From positions 248,001 to 312,000 of the forward strand of contig NZ_LPUX01000055.1 in assembly GCF_001651865.1 (NCBI RefSeq): 64,000 nt of DNA, given 5' to 3'. The position numbers were made by a program, and so were the translations under genes. The DNA is from Sinorhizobium glycinis (GTDB lineage: Bacteria > Pseudomonadota > Alphaproteobacteria > Rhizobiales > Rhizobiaceae). The notes under the pieces are model-generated. The model did not search any database and was not told the DNA's origin. It saw nothing but the letters and a program-made list of their open reading frames with translations. Positions 26,999 to 35,283 of this stretch are shown here, in pieces (position 1 is the first letter of the stretch; each line of letters starts with the position of its first letter).

Positions 26999-27700
26999 AT
27001 GAGAAACAGCGACCCCACCACCCAGGTCAAGGCCGAACGCGGCGACGCGACGCGAGAGAAGCTTCTTGCCACGGCGATCGACATCTTCGGACGCTACGGC
27101 TTCGACGGCGCCACGACGCGAAAGCTCGCCGATGCGGCGGGCGTCAACCTGCAGGCAATTCCCTATTATTTCGGCGGCAAGGAGGGCCTCTATATCGCCG
27201 CGGCGGAGCATCTCGCGTCGCTCATCGGTGGCCATGTCGGCGATCTGCGCGCCACCATTCTCGGCCGCATTGCCGAGCTCGAGGGACAAGGCAAGCCGAT
27301 GCCCTCTGCCGAGGCGCGCGCCTTCCTGACTCAGATGGTTCAGCGAATGATCGTTCTCTTCGTCAGCAAGCAATCGGAAAGCTGGGCGCGCTTCATTATC
27401 CGCGAGCAGATGGAGCCGACCGAGGCCTTCACGCGGCTCTACGGCAGCATCATGCGGCCGATGATCGAGATGGCGCGGCGCTTGATCGGTGCCATTCTCG
27501 AAGATGATCCAGCGTCCGAACACATGCGGCTCAGAACGCTCTCCTTCGTTGGCAGCGTGCTCGTGTTCCGCATGGCGCATGCCGCCGTCTATGCGCAGCT
27601 CGAATGGGATACCGCCGGGCCGAAGGAGATCGAGACACTGCACCGGCACGCGGCTGAACTCGTCGCCATACTCGGTGCGGAGAAGGACGGCCGGCCATGA
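26999..27700 (+). CDS. cecR: TetR-family repressor, CecR-like
   Basis: The 233-residue regulator has an N-terminal TetR helix-turn-helix (about 18-65; [20 protein letters not shown]) and a C-terminal CecR-type ligand domain. Gene order repressor, HlyD-type adaptor, fused ABC ATPase and two ABC-2 permeases is that of Escherichia coli cecR-ybhGFSR, where the system affects cefoperazone, chloramphenicol and tetracycline tolerance. A long inverted repeat just upstream is the probable autoregulatory operator. The next gene overlaps its stop by 4 bp. Confidence 0.82.
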   Translation: MRNSDPTTQVKAERGDATREKLLATAIDIFGRYGFDGATTRKLADAAGVNLQAIPYYFGGKEGLYIAAAEHLASLIGGHVGDLRATILGRIAELEGQGKPMPSAEARAFLTQMVQRMIVLFVSKQSESWARFIIREQMEPTEAFTRLYGSIMRPMIEMARRLIGAILEDDPASEHMRLRTLSFVGSVLVFRMAHAAVYAQLEWDTAGPKEIETLHRHAAELVAILGAEKDGRP

Positions 27701-28701
27701 AGAAGATCGCTCTCATCACCCTGGTGCTTGCGGCAGGCGCGGCCGGCGCCTGGTGGCTGGACCTGCCTGGGCGGCTTGGCTGGGCGGAAGACAACAGGAA
27801 CACTGTTCTCTACGGCAATGTCGACATCCGTCAGGTGTCGCTCGGCTTTCGCGTCAGCGGACGCATCGCCGAGCTGCGCGTCGACGAGGGCGATGCCGTC
27901 AAGCCCGGCGACGTGATCGCCAGCCTCGATGCCGAACCGTTCCAGCAGGCGCTGGACGCGGCCGAGGCGGATGCCGAGGCGCTCCGTTCCACGCTCGCAA
28001 AGCTCAAGGCGGGGGCCCGACCTACGGAGATCGCCCAGGCCCGGGCCGCCCATGAGGAACGGCTTGCCGAGCTCCAGAATGCCGAGCTCGCCTATCAGCG
28101 CGCCCAGCGACTGCGGCCCGCCGGTACGATCTCGCAGGCTGAACTCGACCAGGCGACCGCGAGCCGCGCCGCTGCTGCCGCTCGCGTGGCGTCGGCGCGC
28201 GAGGCGCTGGCTCTGCTCGAAGAGGGTAGCCGCGTAGAAGACATAGCCGCTGCGGAAGCGCAGGCGAATGCCGCGACAGCCAAGGCCGCGAGTGCCCGCA
28301 CCGCGCTCGGGGATACAAAACTTGCGGCGCCGAGCGCCGGTGTCATTCTCTCTCGCGTCCGCGAGGTCGGGGCGGTCGTCTCGCCGGCGGATACAGTCTA
28401 TGTCCTCTCCCTCACGGAGCCCGTCTGGGTCCGTGCCTATGTCGCCGAGCCGGATCTCGGCCGCGTCCATCCGGGAATGAAGGTCAAGGTGACTTCGGAC
28501 ACCAGCCCCCGGCATGGCTATGAGGGAACGATCGGCTTCATCTCGCCGGTGGCGGAGTTTACTCCGAAGTCCGTCGAAACGCCCGAACTCAGAACCGATC
28601 TCGTCTATCGGCTAAGGATCGTCATCTCAAAACCAGGGACGGACCTGCGTCAGGGCATGCCGGTCACCGTGCATCTGCCAGGCTCTGAGGCAGGCACGTG
28701 A
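27697..28701 (+). CDS. ybhG: HlyD/YbhG-family periplasmic adaptor
   Basis: The 334-residue membrane-fusion protein has an uncleaved N-terminal helix (about 5-20), a split lipoyl/biotinyl domain ([20 protein letters not shown], about 51-70, and later [12 protein letters not shown]), a long alpha-hairpin (about 80-205) and a beta-barrel (about 225-320). It would link the inner-membrane ABC complex to an outer-membrane channel. The ATG overlaps the cecR stop (ATGA) and its own stop overlaps the next start, so the genes are co-translated. Confidence 0.88.
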   Translation: MKKIALITLVLAAGAAGAWWLDLPGRLGWAEDNRNTVLYGNVDIRQVSLGFRVSGRIAELRVDEGDAVKPGDVIASLDAEPFQQALDAAEADAEALRSTLAKLKAGARPTEIAQARAAHEERLAELQNAELAYQRAQRLRPAGTISQAELDQATASRAAAAARVASAREALALLEEGSRVEDIAAAEAQANAATAKAASARTALGDTKLAAPSAGVILSRVREVGAVVSPADTVYVLSLTEPVWVRAYVAEPDLGRVHPGMKVKVTSDTSPRHGYEGTIGFISPVAEFTPKSVETPELRTDLVYRLRIVISKPGTDLRQGMPVTVHLPGSEAGT

Positions 28702-30446
28702 TGTCCGGTTCCGACGCAGAAATCGGTGCCGCACCTTTCGTTCGGTTGACAGCTGTCACCAAGCGGTTCGGCGCAGCCTCCCCTGCCCTCGACGCTATCC
28801 AGGGCGATATCAAGGGCGGGCGGATCACCGGCCTGGTCGGTCCCGACGGCGCCGGCAAGACGACGTTGATCCGGCTGATGACCGGGCTCATGCTGCCGGA
28901 CGAAGGCACGGTCGAAGTGCTCGGCTACGACACGCGCAAAGATCCCGCCAGCATTCAGGCGGCGATCGGCTATATGCCTCAACGCTTCGGGCTCTATGAA
29001 GACCTGTCGGTCCAGGAAAACCTCGATCTCTATGCCGACCTGCGCGGGCTGCCGCTGGCGGAACGCGGCCGGACCTTTGCCGAATTGCTCGAATTCACCG
29101 ATCTTGCCCGCTTCACCACGCGGCTCGCCGGTAAGCTCTCCGGCGGAATGAAGCAGAAGCTCGGCCTTGCCTGTGCGCTTTTGCGCAAGCCGCGGCTGCT
29201 GCTGCTCGACGAACCCGGCGTCGGTGTCGATCCGATCTCGCGCCGCGATCTCTGGAAGATGGTCGAGAATCTGACGGCGGAAGGCATAGGCGTCCTCTGG
29301 TCGACGGCCTATCTCGACGAAGCGGAAGCCTGCGACCACGTGCTGCTGCTCAACCAGGGCAAGCTGCTGTTTGCCGGCTCGCCCCAGGAGATGACCGGGC
29401 GCGTCGAGAATCGCGTTTTCCGCCTCTCCGGCACGATCGGCCGCCGGCGCGAACGGCTGGCGCGCCTGCTTGATCAGGAAGAAGTCGTCGACGGCGTCAT
29501 CCAGGGCGAAGCCATTCGCCTGGTGATGAAGCCGGGTCTCACCCCTCCCCCGATCGAGGGCTCATCCTCCAGTCGTGTCACTGCCACGCCGCCGCGCTTC
29601 GAGGACGCCTTCGTCGATATGCTGGGCGGCGGTCCGGGCGGGCGGTCGCGGCTCGCGGAAACCCAGCGGCCGTTTGCCACCGATGGCGGTCGCCCGGTGA
29701 TCGAAGCCCGCGGGCTGACGAAGCGTTTCGGCGATTTCACCGCTGCCGACAACATCACCTTCGATATCCCGCGAGGCGAGATTTTCGGTCTGCTCGGCCC
29801 GAACGGCGCCGGCAAATCGACCACCTTCAAGATGCTGTGCGGTCTTCTGAAGCCGACCGCCGGGGAAGGCCGCGTCGCCGGCTTCGATCTTCGGCGCGAC
29901 GCCGCCGAGGCGCGTAACCGGCTCGGATACATGGCGCAGAAATTCTCGCTCTACGGCGATCTGAGCGTCCTGCAGAACCTGAATTTTTTCGCCGGCGTCT
30001 ACGGCCTTTCCGGTGCCAAGAAGCGCGAACGGATCGAGCTTATGACTGAGATCTTCGATTTCCGCGCGATCCACGCCATGTCGGCGAAGGACCTGCCGCT
30101 CGGCCTCAAGCAGCGCCTGGCGCTCGCCTGTGCCGTATTGCACGAGCCGGAGGTGCTATTTCTCGACGAACCGACCTCCGGTGTCGATCCGATCACCCGG
30201 CGTGAGTTCTGGACCCATATCAACGGGCTCGTCGAAAAAGGCGTGACGGTTCTGGTCACCACCCATTTCATGGACGAGGCGGAATATTGCGACCGCATCT
30301 CGCTGATTTATCGCGGCCGGTCGATCGCACTCGGTTCGCCGGACGAGATGAAGGCGCGCGTCGCCGGCAAGGAGCTGCCGGATCCGACCATGGAGGACGC
30401 CTTCATCGCCCTCGTACAGGGCTCGGAGGCGAAGGAGGCGGCATGA
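28701..30446 (+). CDS. ybhF: Fused dual-domain ABC ATPase YbhF
   Basis: The 581-residue protein carries two ABC ATPase domains in one chain. Domain 1 has Walker A GPDGAGKTT, signature LSGGMKQKLG and Walker B LLLLDEPGVGVD. Domain 2 has Walker A GPNGAGKST and Walker B VLFLDEPTSGVD, but its signature reads LPLGLKQRLA instead of LSGGxxQ. This asymmetry suggests one canonical and one degenerate ATP site, as seen in many heterodimeric exporters. It powers YbhS/YbhR. A GTG three bases upstream of the chosen ATG is an alternative start. Confidence 0.9.
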   Translation: MSGSDAEIGAAPFVRLTAVTKRFGAASPALDAIQGDIKGGRITGLVGPDGAGKTTLIRLMTGLMLPDEGTVEVLGYDTRKDPASIQAAIGYMPQRFGLYEDLSVQENLDLYADLRGLPLAERGRTFAELLEFTDLARFTTRLAGKLSGGMKQKLGLACALLRKPRLLLLDEPGVGVDPISRRDLWKMVENLTAEGIGVLWSTAYLDEAEACDHVLLLNQGKLLFAGSPQEMTGRVENRVFRLSGTIGRRRERLARLLDQEEVVDGVIQGEAIRLVMKPGLTPPPIEGSSSSRVTATPPRFEDAFVDMLGGGPGGRSRLAETQRPFATDGGRPVIEARGLTKRFGDFTAADNITFDIPRGEIFGLLGPNGAGKSTTFKMLCGLLKPTAGEGRVAGFDLRRDAAEARNRLGYMAQKFSLYGDLSVLQNLNFFAGVYGLSGAKKRERIELMTEIFDFRAIHAMSAKDLPLGLKQRLALACAVLHEPEVLFLDEPTSGVDPITRREFWTHINGLVEKGVTVLVTTHFMDEAEYCDRISLIYRGRSIALGSPDEMKARVAGKELPDPTMEDAFIALVQGSEAKEAA

Positions 30447-31594
30447 GCGTCGATCCCAAAAAGCTGGAGGCCGAACGATCGGGCCGCGCAAGGCGCTTCG
30501 CGGCGCTCGTGCGCAAGGAAAGCTATCAGGTGGTGCGCGACCCGAGCAGCATCCTGATCGCCTTCGTGCTGCCGCTGATCCTGCTCTTCCTGTTCGGCTA
30601 TGGCGTCTCGCTCGACACCACGCAGACGAGGATCGGCCTCGTGGTTGAGGAGGCGACGCCGCTGACGCGCGATCTTGCCGCGAGCTTTCAGGCGTCGCGC
30701 TATTTCGCCGTCGTCAATGGTCGCGACCGCCGCGAATTCGAGGACGACCTTGTTCTCGGACGGGTGCGCGGGATTATCGTCATTCCGGCCCGCTTCGCGG
30801 CCGACCATGCGGCGGGACGCGATCCTGCCGTCCAGGTGATCGTCGACGGATCCGATCCGAACACGGCGAATTTCGTGCAGAATTATGCGCAGGGAACGGT
30901 CGCCAATTGGGAGCGTCAGCGCACCCAGGAGGGCCAGGGCCAGCCGCCGGCGATCGCCGCCGAACAGCGCTTCTGGTTCAACCCGCAACTGACGAGCCGG
31001 AACTTCCTCGTACCGGGTTCGATCGCCATCGTCATGACGCTGGTCGGCACGCTCTTGACCTCGCTCGTCGTCGCCCGCGAATGGGAGCGCGGCACGATGG
31101 AGGCGATGATGGCGACCCCCGTATCGGCCGCCGAACTGCTTGCCGGCAAGCTCCTGCCCTATTTCATTCTCGGACTCGCCTCGATGACGCTCTGCGTGCT
31201 TCTCGCCGTCTTCCTCTTTGGTGTTCCCTTCCGAGGTTCGGTCATCGCGCTTTACGCGCTGTCCGCGACATTTCTCATGCCGGCGCTTGGACAGGGACTA
31301 CTGATCTCGGCCGCCACCAAGAACCAGTTCCTTGCCTCGCAGCTCGCGCTGATCTCCGCCTTCCTGCCGGCCTTCCTGCTGTCCGGCTTCCTGTTCGAGA
31401 TCAATTCGATGCCGACCGTCATCCAGTGGATCACCTACATCGTGCCGGCACGCTATCTCATCCCCAGCCTGCAGACGGTGTTTCTCGCCGGCGATATCTG
31501 GCCGATGTTCGGCCGGGCGATTGCGGTGATGTTCCTGATTGGCTGCGTCTTCTTCGCGCTGGCTGCGCGCAGCACCAGAAAGAGGATCGGATAG
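30443..31594 (+). CDS. ybhS: ABC-2 type permease YbhS
   Basis: The 383-residue inner-membrane permease has one N-terminal helix (about 33-53; ILIAFVLPLILLFLFGYGVS), a periplasmic domain of about 140 residues and five C-terminal helices. Typical ABC-2 motifs NFLVPGSIAIVMTLVGTLL and AREWERGTMEAMMATPVS are intact. It pairs with YbhR to form the channel of the efflux complex. The start overlaps the ybhF stop (ATGA), and ybhR starts immediately after its stop. Confidence 0.9.
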   Translation: MSVDPKKLEAERSGRARRFAALVRKESYQVVRDPSSILIAFVLPLILLFLFGYGVSLDTTQTRIGLVVEEATPLTRDLAASFQASRYFAVVNGRDRREFEDDLVLGRVRGIIVIPARFAADHAAGRDPAVQVIVDGSDPNTANFVQNYAQGTVANWERQRTQEGQGQPPAIAAEQRFWFNPQLTSRNFLVPGSIAIVMTLVGTLLTSLVVAREWERGTMEAMMATPVSAAELLAGKLLPYFILGLASMTLCVLLAVFLFGVPFRGSVIALYALSATFLMPALGQGLLISAATKNQFLASQLALISAFLPAFLLSGFLFEINSMPTVIQWITYIVPARYLIPSLQTVFLAGDIWPMFGRAIAVMFLIGCVFFALAARSTRKRIG

Positions 31595-32707
31595 ATGTGG
31601 TGGGGTCGACTGAAGGCGCTGATCGTCAAGGAATTGCTTGCCGTGCTTCGGGATCCGAAGGGCCGCACGATCCTGATCGGGCCGCCGATCATCCAGTTGC
31701 TCGTCTTCTCCTACGCCGCCACACTCGAGGTGAAGAATGTCGACCTCATGGTTTTGAACCGAGACAACGGGCACTGGAGCCAGGAACTCGTCCAGCAGAT
31801 CGGCGGCTCGCCCACCTTCCGTTCGATCCGGCTCGCCAACAGCCCCGCCGAGATCCGCCTCGCCATCGACAACCAGCATGTGCTGGCCGCTCTGGAAATC
31901 GGCCCGACCTTCTCCCGCGACATCGAGGCGGGAAAGCCTGCCGAGGTGCAGATGATCCTGGACGGGCGACGCTCCAATGCCTCGCAGATCGTCTCCGGCT
32001 ATCTCGGCCGCATCGTCGGTACGCTTGCAGCCGAGACACCGGCCGGCGAACGCGCCGCTTCCGAGGCGATCAGGGTCGAGGCGCGCAACTGGTTCAACCC
32101 GAACCTCACCTTTCAGTGGTTCATGGTCCCCAATCTGGTGGCAAGCATCGCTCTGCTGATCGGGTTGATCGTCACCGCGCTGTCGGTTGCGCGCGAGCGG
32201 GAGCTCGGCACCTTCGACCAGCTCATCGTCTCGCCATTGCGCACGCACGAGATCCTCATCGGCAAGCTCATCCCGCCAATGATGATCGGGCTCTTCCACA
32301 TCACGATTTATATTCTAGCCGCGGTGTTCATCTTCGGCGTGCCGCTGCGCGGCTCTCTGCTGCTGCTTTACGGCAGTGCCGTCTTCTATCTCGCCGCGGT
32401 GGTCGGGCTCGGCCTGTTCATCTCGGCGCTGTCGATGACACAGCAGCAGGCGATCCTCGGGGCCTTCCTGTTCATGGTGCCGGCCATGCTGCTGTCAGGC
32501 TTCGCGACGCCGATCGAGAACATGCCAAGCTGGCTGCAGCCGGTGACGCTGATCAATCCGCTACGTTATTTCCTGGTGATCGTGAAGGGCGTGTTCCTCA
32601 AGGATATTCCGCTCACCGAAGTGATGCATCAGACACTGCCGCTGTGCCTGATTGCCGTCGTCACGCTCTCCTCCGCCGCGTGGTTGTTCCGCCGCCGACT
32701 GGAGTGA
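31595..32707 (+). CDS. ybhR: ABC-2 type permease YbhR
   Basis: The 370-residue permease shares the layout of YbhS: one N-terminal helix (about 24-44), a periplasmic domain, then five helices ending in RRRLE. ABC-2 motifs include FMVPNLVASIALLIGLIV and ARERELGTFDQLIVSPL. The start codon follows the ybhS stop directly. It is the last gene of the operon; the next feature, a toxin-antitoxin locus, is convergent, with stop codons 3 bp apart. Confidence 0.9.
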   Translation: MWWGRLKALIVKELLAVLRDPKGRTILIGPPIIQLLVFSYAATLEVKNVDLMVLNRDNGHWSQELVQQIGGSPTFRSIRLANSPAEIRLAIDNQHVLAALEIGPTFSRDIEAGKPAEVQMILDGRRSNASQIVSGYLGRIVGTLAAETPAGERAASEAIRVEARNWFNPNLTFQWFMVPNLVASIALLIGLIVTALSVARERELGTFDQLIVSPLRTHEILIGKLIPPMMIGLFHITIYILAAVFIFGVPLRGSLLLLYGSAVFYLAAVVGLGLFISALSMTQQQAILGAFLFMVPAMLLSGFATPIENMPSWLQPVTLINPLRYFLVIVKGVFLKDIPLTEVMHQTLPLCLIAVVTLSSAAWLFRRRLE

Positions 32708-32710
32708 CGG

Positions 32711-33096
32711 TCAGACGAGCCGGATGGAACCAGGATAGCGACCTACCAATTCGTCGGCGGTGACGAGCACCAAACCTTCGACAATCGATTGAGCGATGAG
32801 AATGCGGTCGAATGGGTCCTTGTGGATAGGAGGAAGCTGGTCGAGTACCGCTGCATGGGCACCGTTCACCGGCAGTTCCAGATAGCCGTTGTCCGCAGCC
32901 CGCGACGCAACAGCCGGGGATCGGCCTCGAAATCCGTACGCCCGAGACCGCACTTGATGGCGATTTCCCACAGACTCGCCGCGCTGAAATAGAGCGTGTT
33001 TTCACGGTCCGAGATGAGCGCTTGTGCCTCCTTCGACAAGCGGCCGGGATTGCCGGCCGCCCATAGAAGGATGTGCGTATCCAGAAGAATGTTCAT
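32711..33096 (-). pseudogene. PIN-domain (VapC-like) toxin gene, frameshifted
   Basis: The first reading frame encodes a PIN ribonuclease N-terminus (MNILLDTHILLWAAG with the first catalytic Asp, then SAASLWEIAIKCGLG) and stops early near 32866. The continuation lies one frame away (DNGYLELPVNGAHA, then HKDPFDRILIAQSIVEGLVL with the remaining acidic residues). Adding one G in the CTGCGGACAAC stretch (about 32900) would restore a full protein of about 128 residues. Either a single-base deletion or a sequencing error explains this. The start overlaps the antitoxin stop (ATGA). Confidence 0.8.
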
Positions 33097-33332
33097 ACGC
33101 CGAACAGATCTTCGATCTCGTCACTGCCCATGCGATCGAAATCGTCCGGGACAACGATCTGGCCCATCATGAAGCCGAGCCGGCGCTGTTCTGCCTCTGC
33201 GGGTTGGTCGATCGGGACCACCTTCACCATCGGTTTTCCTGCCTTGGCAATAATGAAGGGTTCGCCCTTCGCAGCTTTCTCGATCAGCCGCGACAGATGA
33301 GTCTTCGCCTCGTGAATGTTGACCGTCTCCAC
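33093..33332 (-). CDS. Phd/YefM-family antitoxin
   Basis: The 79-residue protein shows the Phd fold at its N-terminus (VNIHEAKTHLSRLIEKAAKG, then EPFIIAKAGKPMVKVVPI) and an acidic toxin-binding tail (DDFDRMGSDEIEDLFG). GTG start with GGAGG upstream. It overlaps the toxin frame by 4 bp and is preceded by a 27-bp near-palindrome, the likely autoregulatory site. The antitoxin appears intact although the toxin is frameshifted. Confidence 0.87.
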   Translation of the reverse strand: METVNIHEAKTHLSRLIEKAAKGEPFIIAKAGKPMVKVVPIDQPAEAEQRRLGFMMGQIVVPDDFDRMGSDEIEDLFGV

Positions 33333-33345
33333 CGAGACCCTCCAA

Positions 33346-33372
33346 TAGACTTAGTTTACTAAACTTAGTCTA
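33346..33372. promoter_or_regulatory. Toxin-antitoxin operator palindrome
   Basis: TAGACTTAGTTTA and TAAACTTAGTCTA flank a single C as 13-bp arms with one mismatch, 14 bases before the antitoxin start. AT-rich against a GC-rich background, it probably holds promoter and operator. Confidence 0.75.
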
Positions 33373-33403
33373 TTTGGCGTGTCTATTCAAGACTGTTGGC
33401 ATA

Positions 33404-34006
33404 TTAGGCCTTCAAGAACCGCCCGATCGCCGCGACCTCGTTCTGGCGAATGTCATGGCCGCCGGCATGCCATTCGACTTCCACGTTCGCCTTCTGCGCC
33501 TTGAAATAGTCGGCGAGGGCCTGCGTCAGCGGTGCGGGGCAGATCGGATCGCGTTCACCGGCGGTGATCAGGATTTGCCTGCCTGCAAGCGCCGGATTGT
33601 CCTTCGGGCGGAAGGGGATCAGCGGATGCATGAGCACCGTCCTGTCGAAGACACCTTCTTCAATCAGCACGTTGGCGAGGATATTGGCGCCGTTCGAATA
33701 GCCAAGCCCGATGATTTCCGAAGCCTGATGTTCGGCCGCGAGCGTCTTCACGAAGTTCACCATCTTCTCGGTGGCGCGCGCGAGGTCTGCCATGTCGTAG
33801 ACTCCCTCCCCCGTCCGCCTGAAGAACCGCGCAGCCCCATATTCCGACACGTCGCCGCGCGGCGAGACGATGGTCGCCTCCGGTAACAGCTCGGCGCCGA
33901 AACCGAAGAACTGGTTCTCGTCGCCTCCCGTTCCGTGCAGGACAAAGAGTATCGGATTGCCGGGTTTGCCGGTTTTCAGCTTATGCACATAGCCATGGTC
34001 GGCCAT
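33404..34006 (-). CDS. Alpha/beta hydrolase, MhqD-like carboxylesterase
   Basis: The 200-residue hydrolase has the oxyanion segment FVLHGTGGDE, nucleophile elbow GYSNG (Ser104), Asp153 (GERDPICP) and His184 (GGHDI), completing a catalytic triad. The length and motifs match phospholipase/carboxylesterase proteins such as MhqD. AAGGAGAATTCA precedes the chosen ATG. It is followed upstream on the same strand by a ring-cleaving dioxygenase gene; the two together resemble the quinone/hydroquinone-detoxifying MhqO-MhqD pair of Bacillus. Confidence 0.83.
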   Translation of the reverse strand: MADHGYVHKLKTGKPGNPILFVLHGTGGDENQFFGFGAELLPEATIVSPRGDVSEYGAARFFRRTGEGVYDMADLARATEKMVNFVKTLAAEHQASEIIGLGYSNGANILANVLIEEGVFDRTVLMHPLIPFRPKDNPALAGRQILITAGERDPICPAPLTQALADYFKAQKANVEVEWHAGGHDIRQNEVAAIGRFLKA

Positions 34007-34118
34007 TGAATTCTCCTTTGCCGCCAATAACTCAGCAGGCGTTTGAGATACTCGACTTCAAATGTCGCTTGCCCCTCCTTCTAATAGTATGAAGGAGGGC
34101 GGAGCGCAGCAGCTGCCT

Positions 34119-35051
34119 CTATCCCTCGAGCTTCTGCAAACGGCTTTCGAGAACCGGCCGGAGATGGTTGTGCTGCTGCGGCAGTTTCAAAGCCTCGCCG
34201 AGATGGGCGATCTCTTCGTCGCGGTCGAAACCCGGCTCGTTGGTGGCGATCTCGAACAGCACGCCACCCGGCGTGCGGAAATAGATCGCCCAGAAATAGT
34301 CGCGGTCGATGACCGGCGTCACATGATAGCCGGTGTCCGTCAGCGCCTTGCGCACTTCGAGTTGCTTCTCGCGGTTGTCGACGGCGAAGGCGACGTGGTG
34401 AACGGAGCCGGCACCCTGCGCGGCGCGATTGATGTTCGGCAATGTCTCGAGATCGACAAGGCCGGCGCCGTTGCCGCCCGGTACGATCAGCCGAGTGACG
34501 CCATCCTTGCGATCAAGCGCCTCATAGCCCATGAACTTCAGCAGTTCCGCAGTCGCCCCCTCGTCGCGCAGCCGCATCGCAACCGAGTGAAAGCCGCGGA
34601 TCGCATGATCCTCGGAAATGCCGCCCTCGGTCCAGGGCGTGCGTGGATCGTCCTCGACCTCCACGAGAGCAAAGCCGTCGCCGTCGGGTCCGGCGAAGCT
34701 CAGCCGCTTCTCGCCGAAGGTCTCCTCGGCCTTGAGGCCGTCGGCTCCGAGGCGCACCAACCGGTCCTGCCAGAAACCGAGCGATCCAATCGGCACGGAA
34801 AAGACTGTCGTTCCCACCTCGCCCGTCCCGGGACGGCCGCGCGGCATCTGCGGAAAGGGGAAATAGGTCATCACCGTACCGGGCGTGCCAGTCTCGTCGC
34901 CGTAATAAAGATGGTAGACGTCCGGCGAATCGAAATTGACGGTCTTCTTGACGCGGCGCAGGCCGAGCGTATTCGTGAAGAAATGATTGTTGGTCCGCCC
35001 GTCGTCCGCCATGGACGTCACGTGGTGCAGGCCTTTGATCTGGTCGAGCAT
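34119..35051 (-). CDS. Ring-cleaving dioxygenase of the VOC superfamily, MhqO-like
   Basis: The 310-residue protein contains two glyoxalase/VOC modules (about 3-130 and 150-280), each beginning with a His pair region (IKGLHHVTSMA and GSVHHVAFAVD) and ending with an acidic ligand (GVLFEIATNEPGF). It probably opens hydroquinone or catechol-type rings with Fe(II). The start at MLDQIKGLHH matches the usual N-terminus; longer ATGs upstream have weaker ribosome sites. It sits 112 bases before the MhqD-like hydrolase on the same strand. Confidence 0.82.
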   Translation of the reverse strand: MLDQIKGLHHVTSMADDGRTNNHFFTNTLGLRRVKKTVNFDSPDVYHLYYGDETGTPGTVMTYFPFPQMPRGRPGTGEVGTTVFSVPIGSLGFWQDRLVRLGADGLKAEETFGEKRLSFAGPDGDGFALVEVEDDPRTPWTEGGISEDHAIRGFHSVAMRLRDEGATAELLKFMGYEALDRKDGVTRLIVPGGNGAGLVDLETLPNINRAAQGAGSVHHVAFAVDNREKQLEVRKALTDTGYHVTPVIDRDYFWAIYFRTPGGVLFEIATNEPGFDRDEEIAHLGEALKLPQQHNHLRPVLESRLQKLEG

Positions 35052-35283
35052 GTGTCGCTGCCTTTCTGCCCGTCTGTCTTCGGGCATGTCGATGCCGAAT
35101 AGATGCTCCGTTCCGACCAAAGGCGAAAGAGCCGGGCCAACAAACGCATTGTCAACATTGTGTTGACGCACTTTACCGATCGTTTATGACGCGCCGCATT
35201 CGCCGGCCGCTTGCCACAGGACGAGCGGGCTTTTACGATCCGAAACACGTCGAAACGCGCGGGAGGAGGAGCCCGGGCATCCC

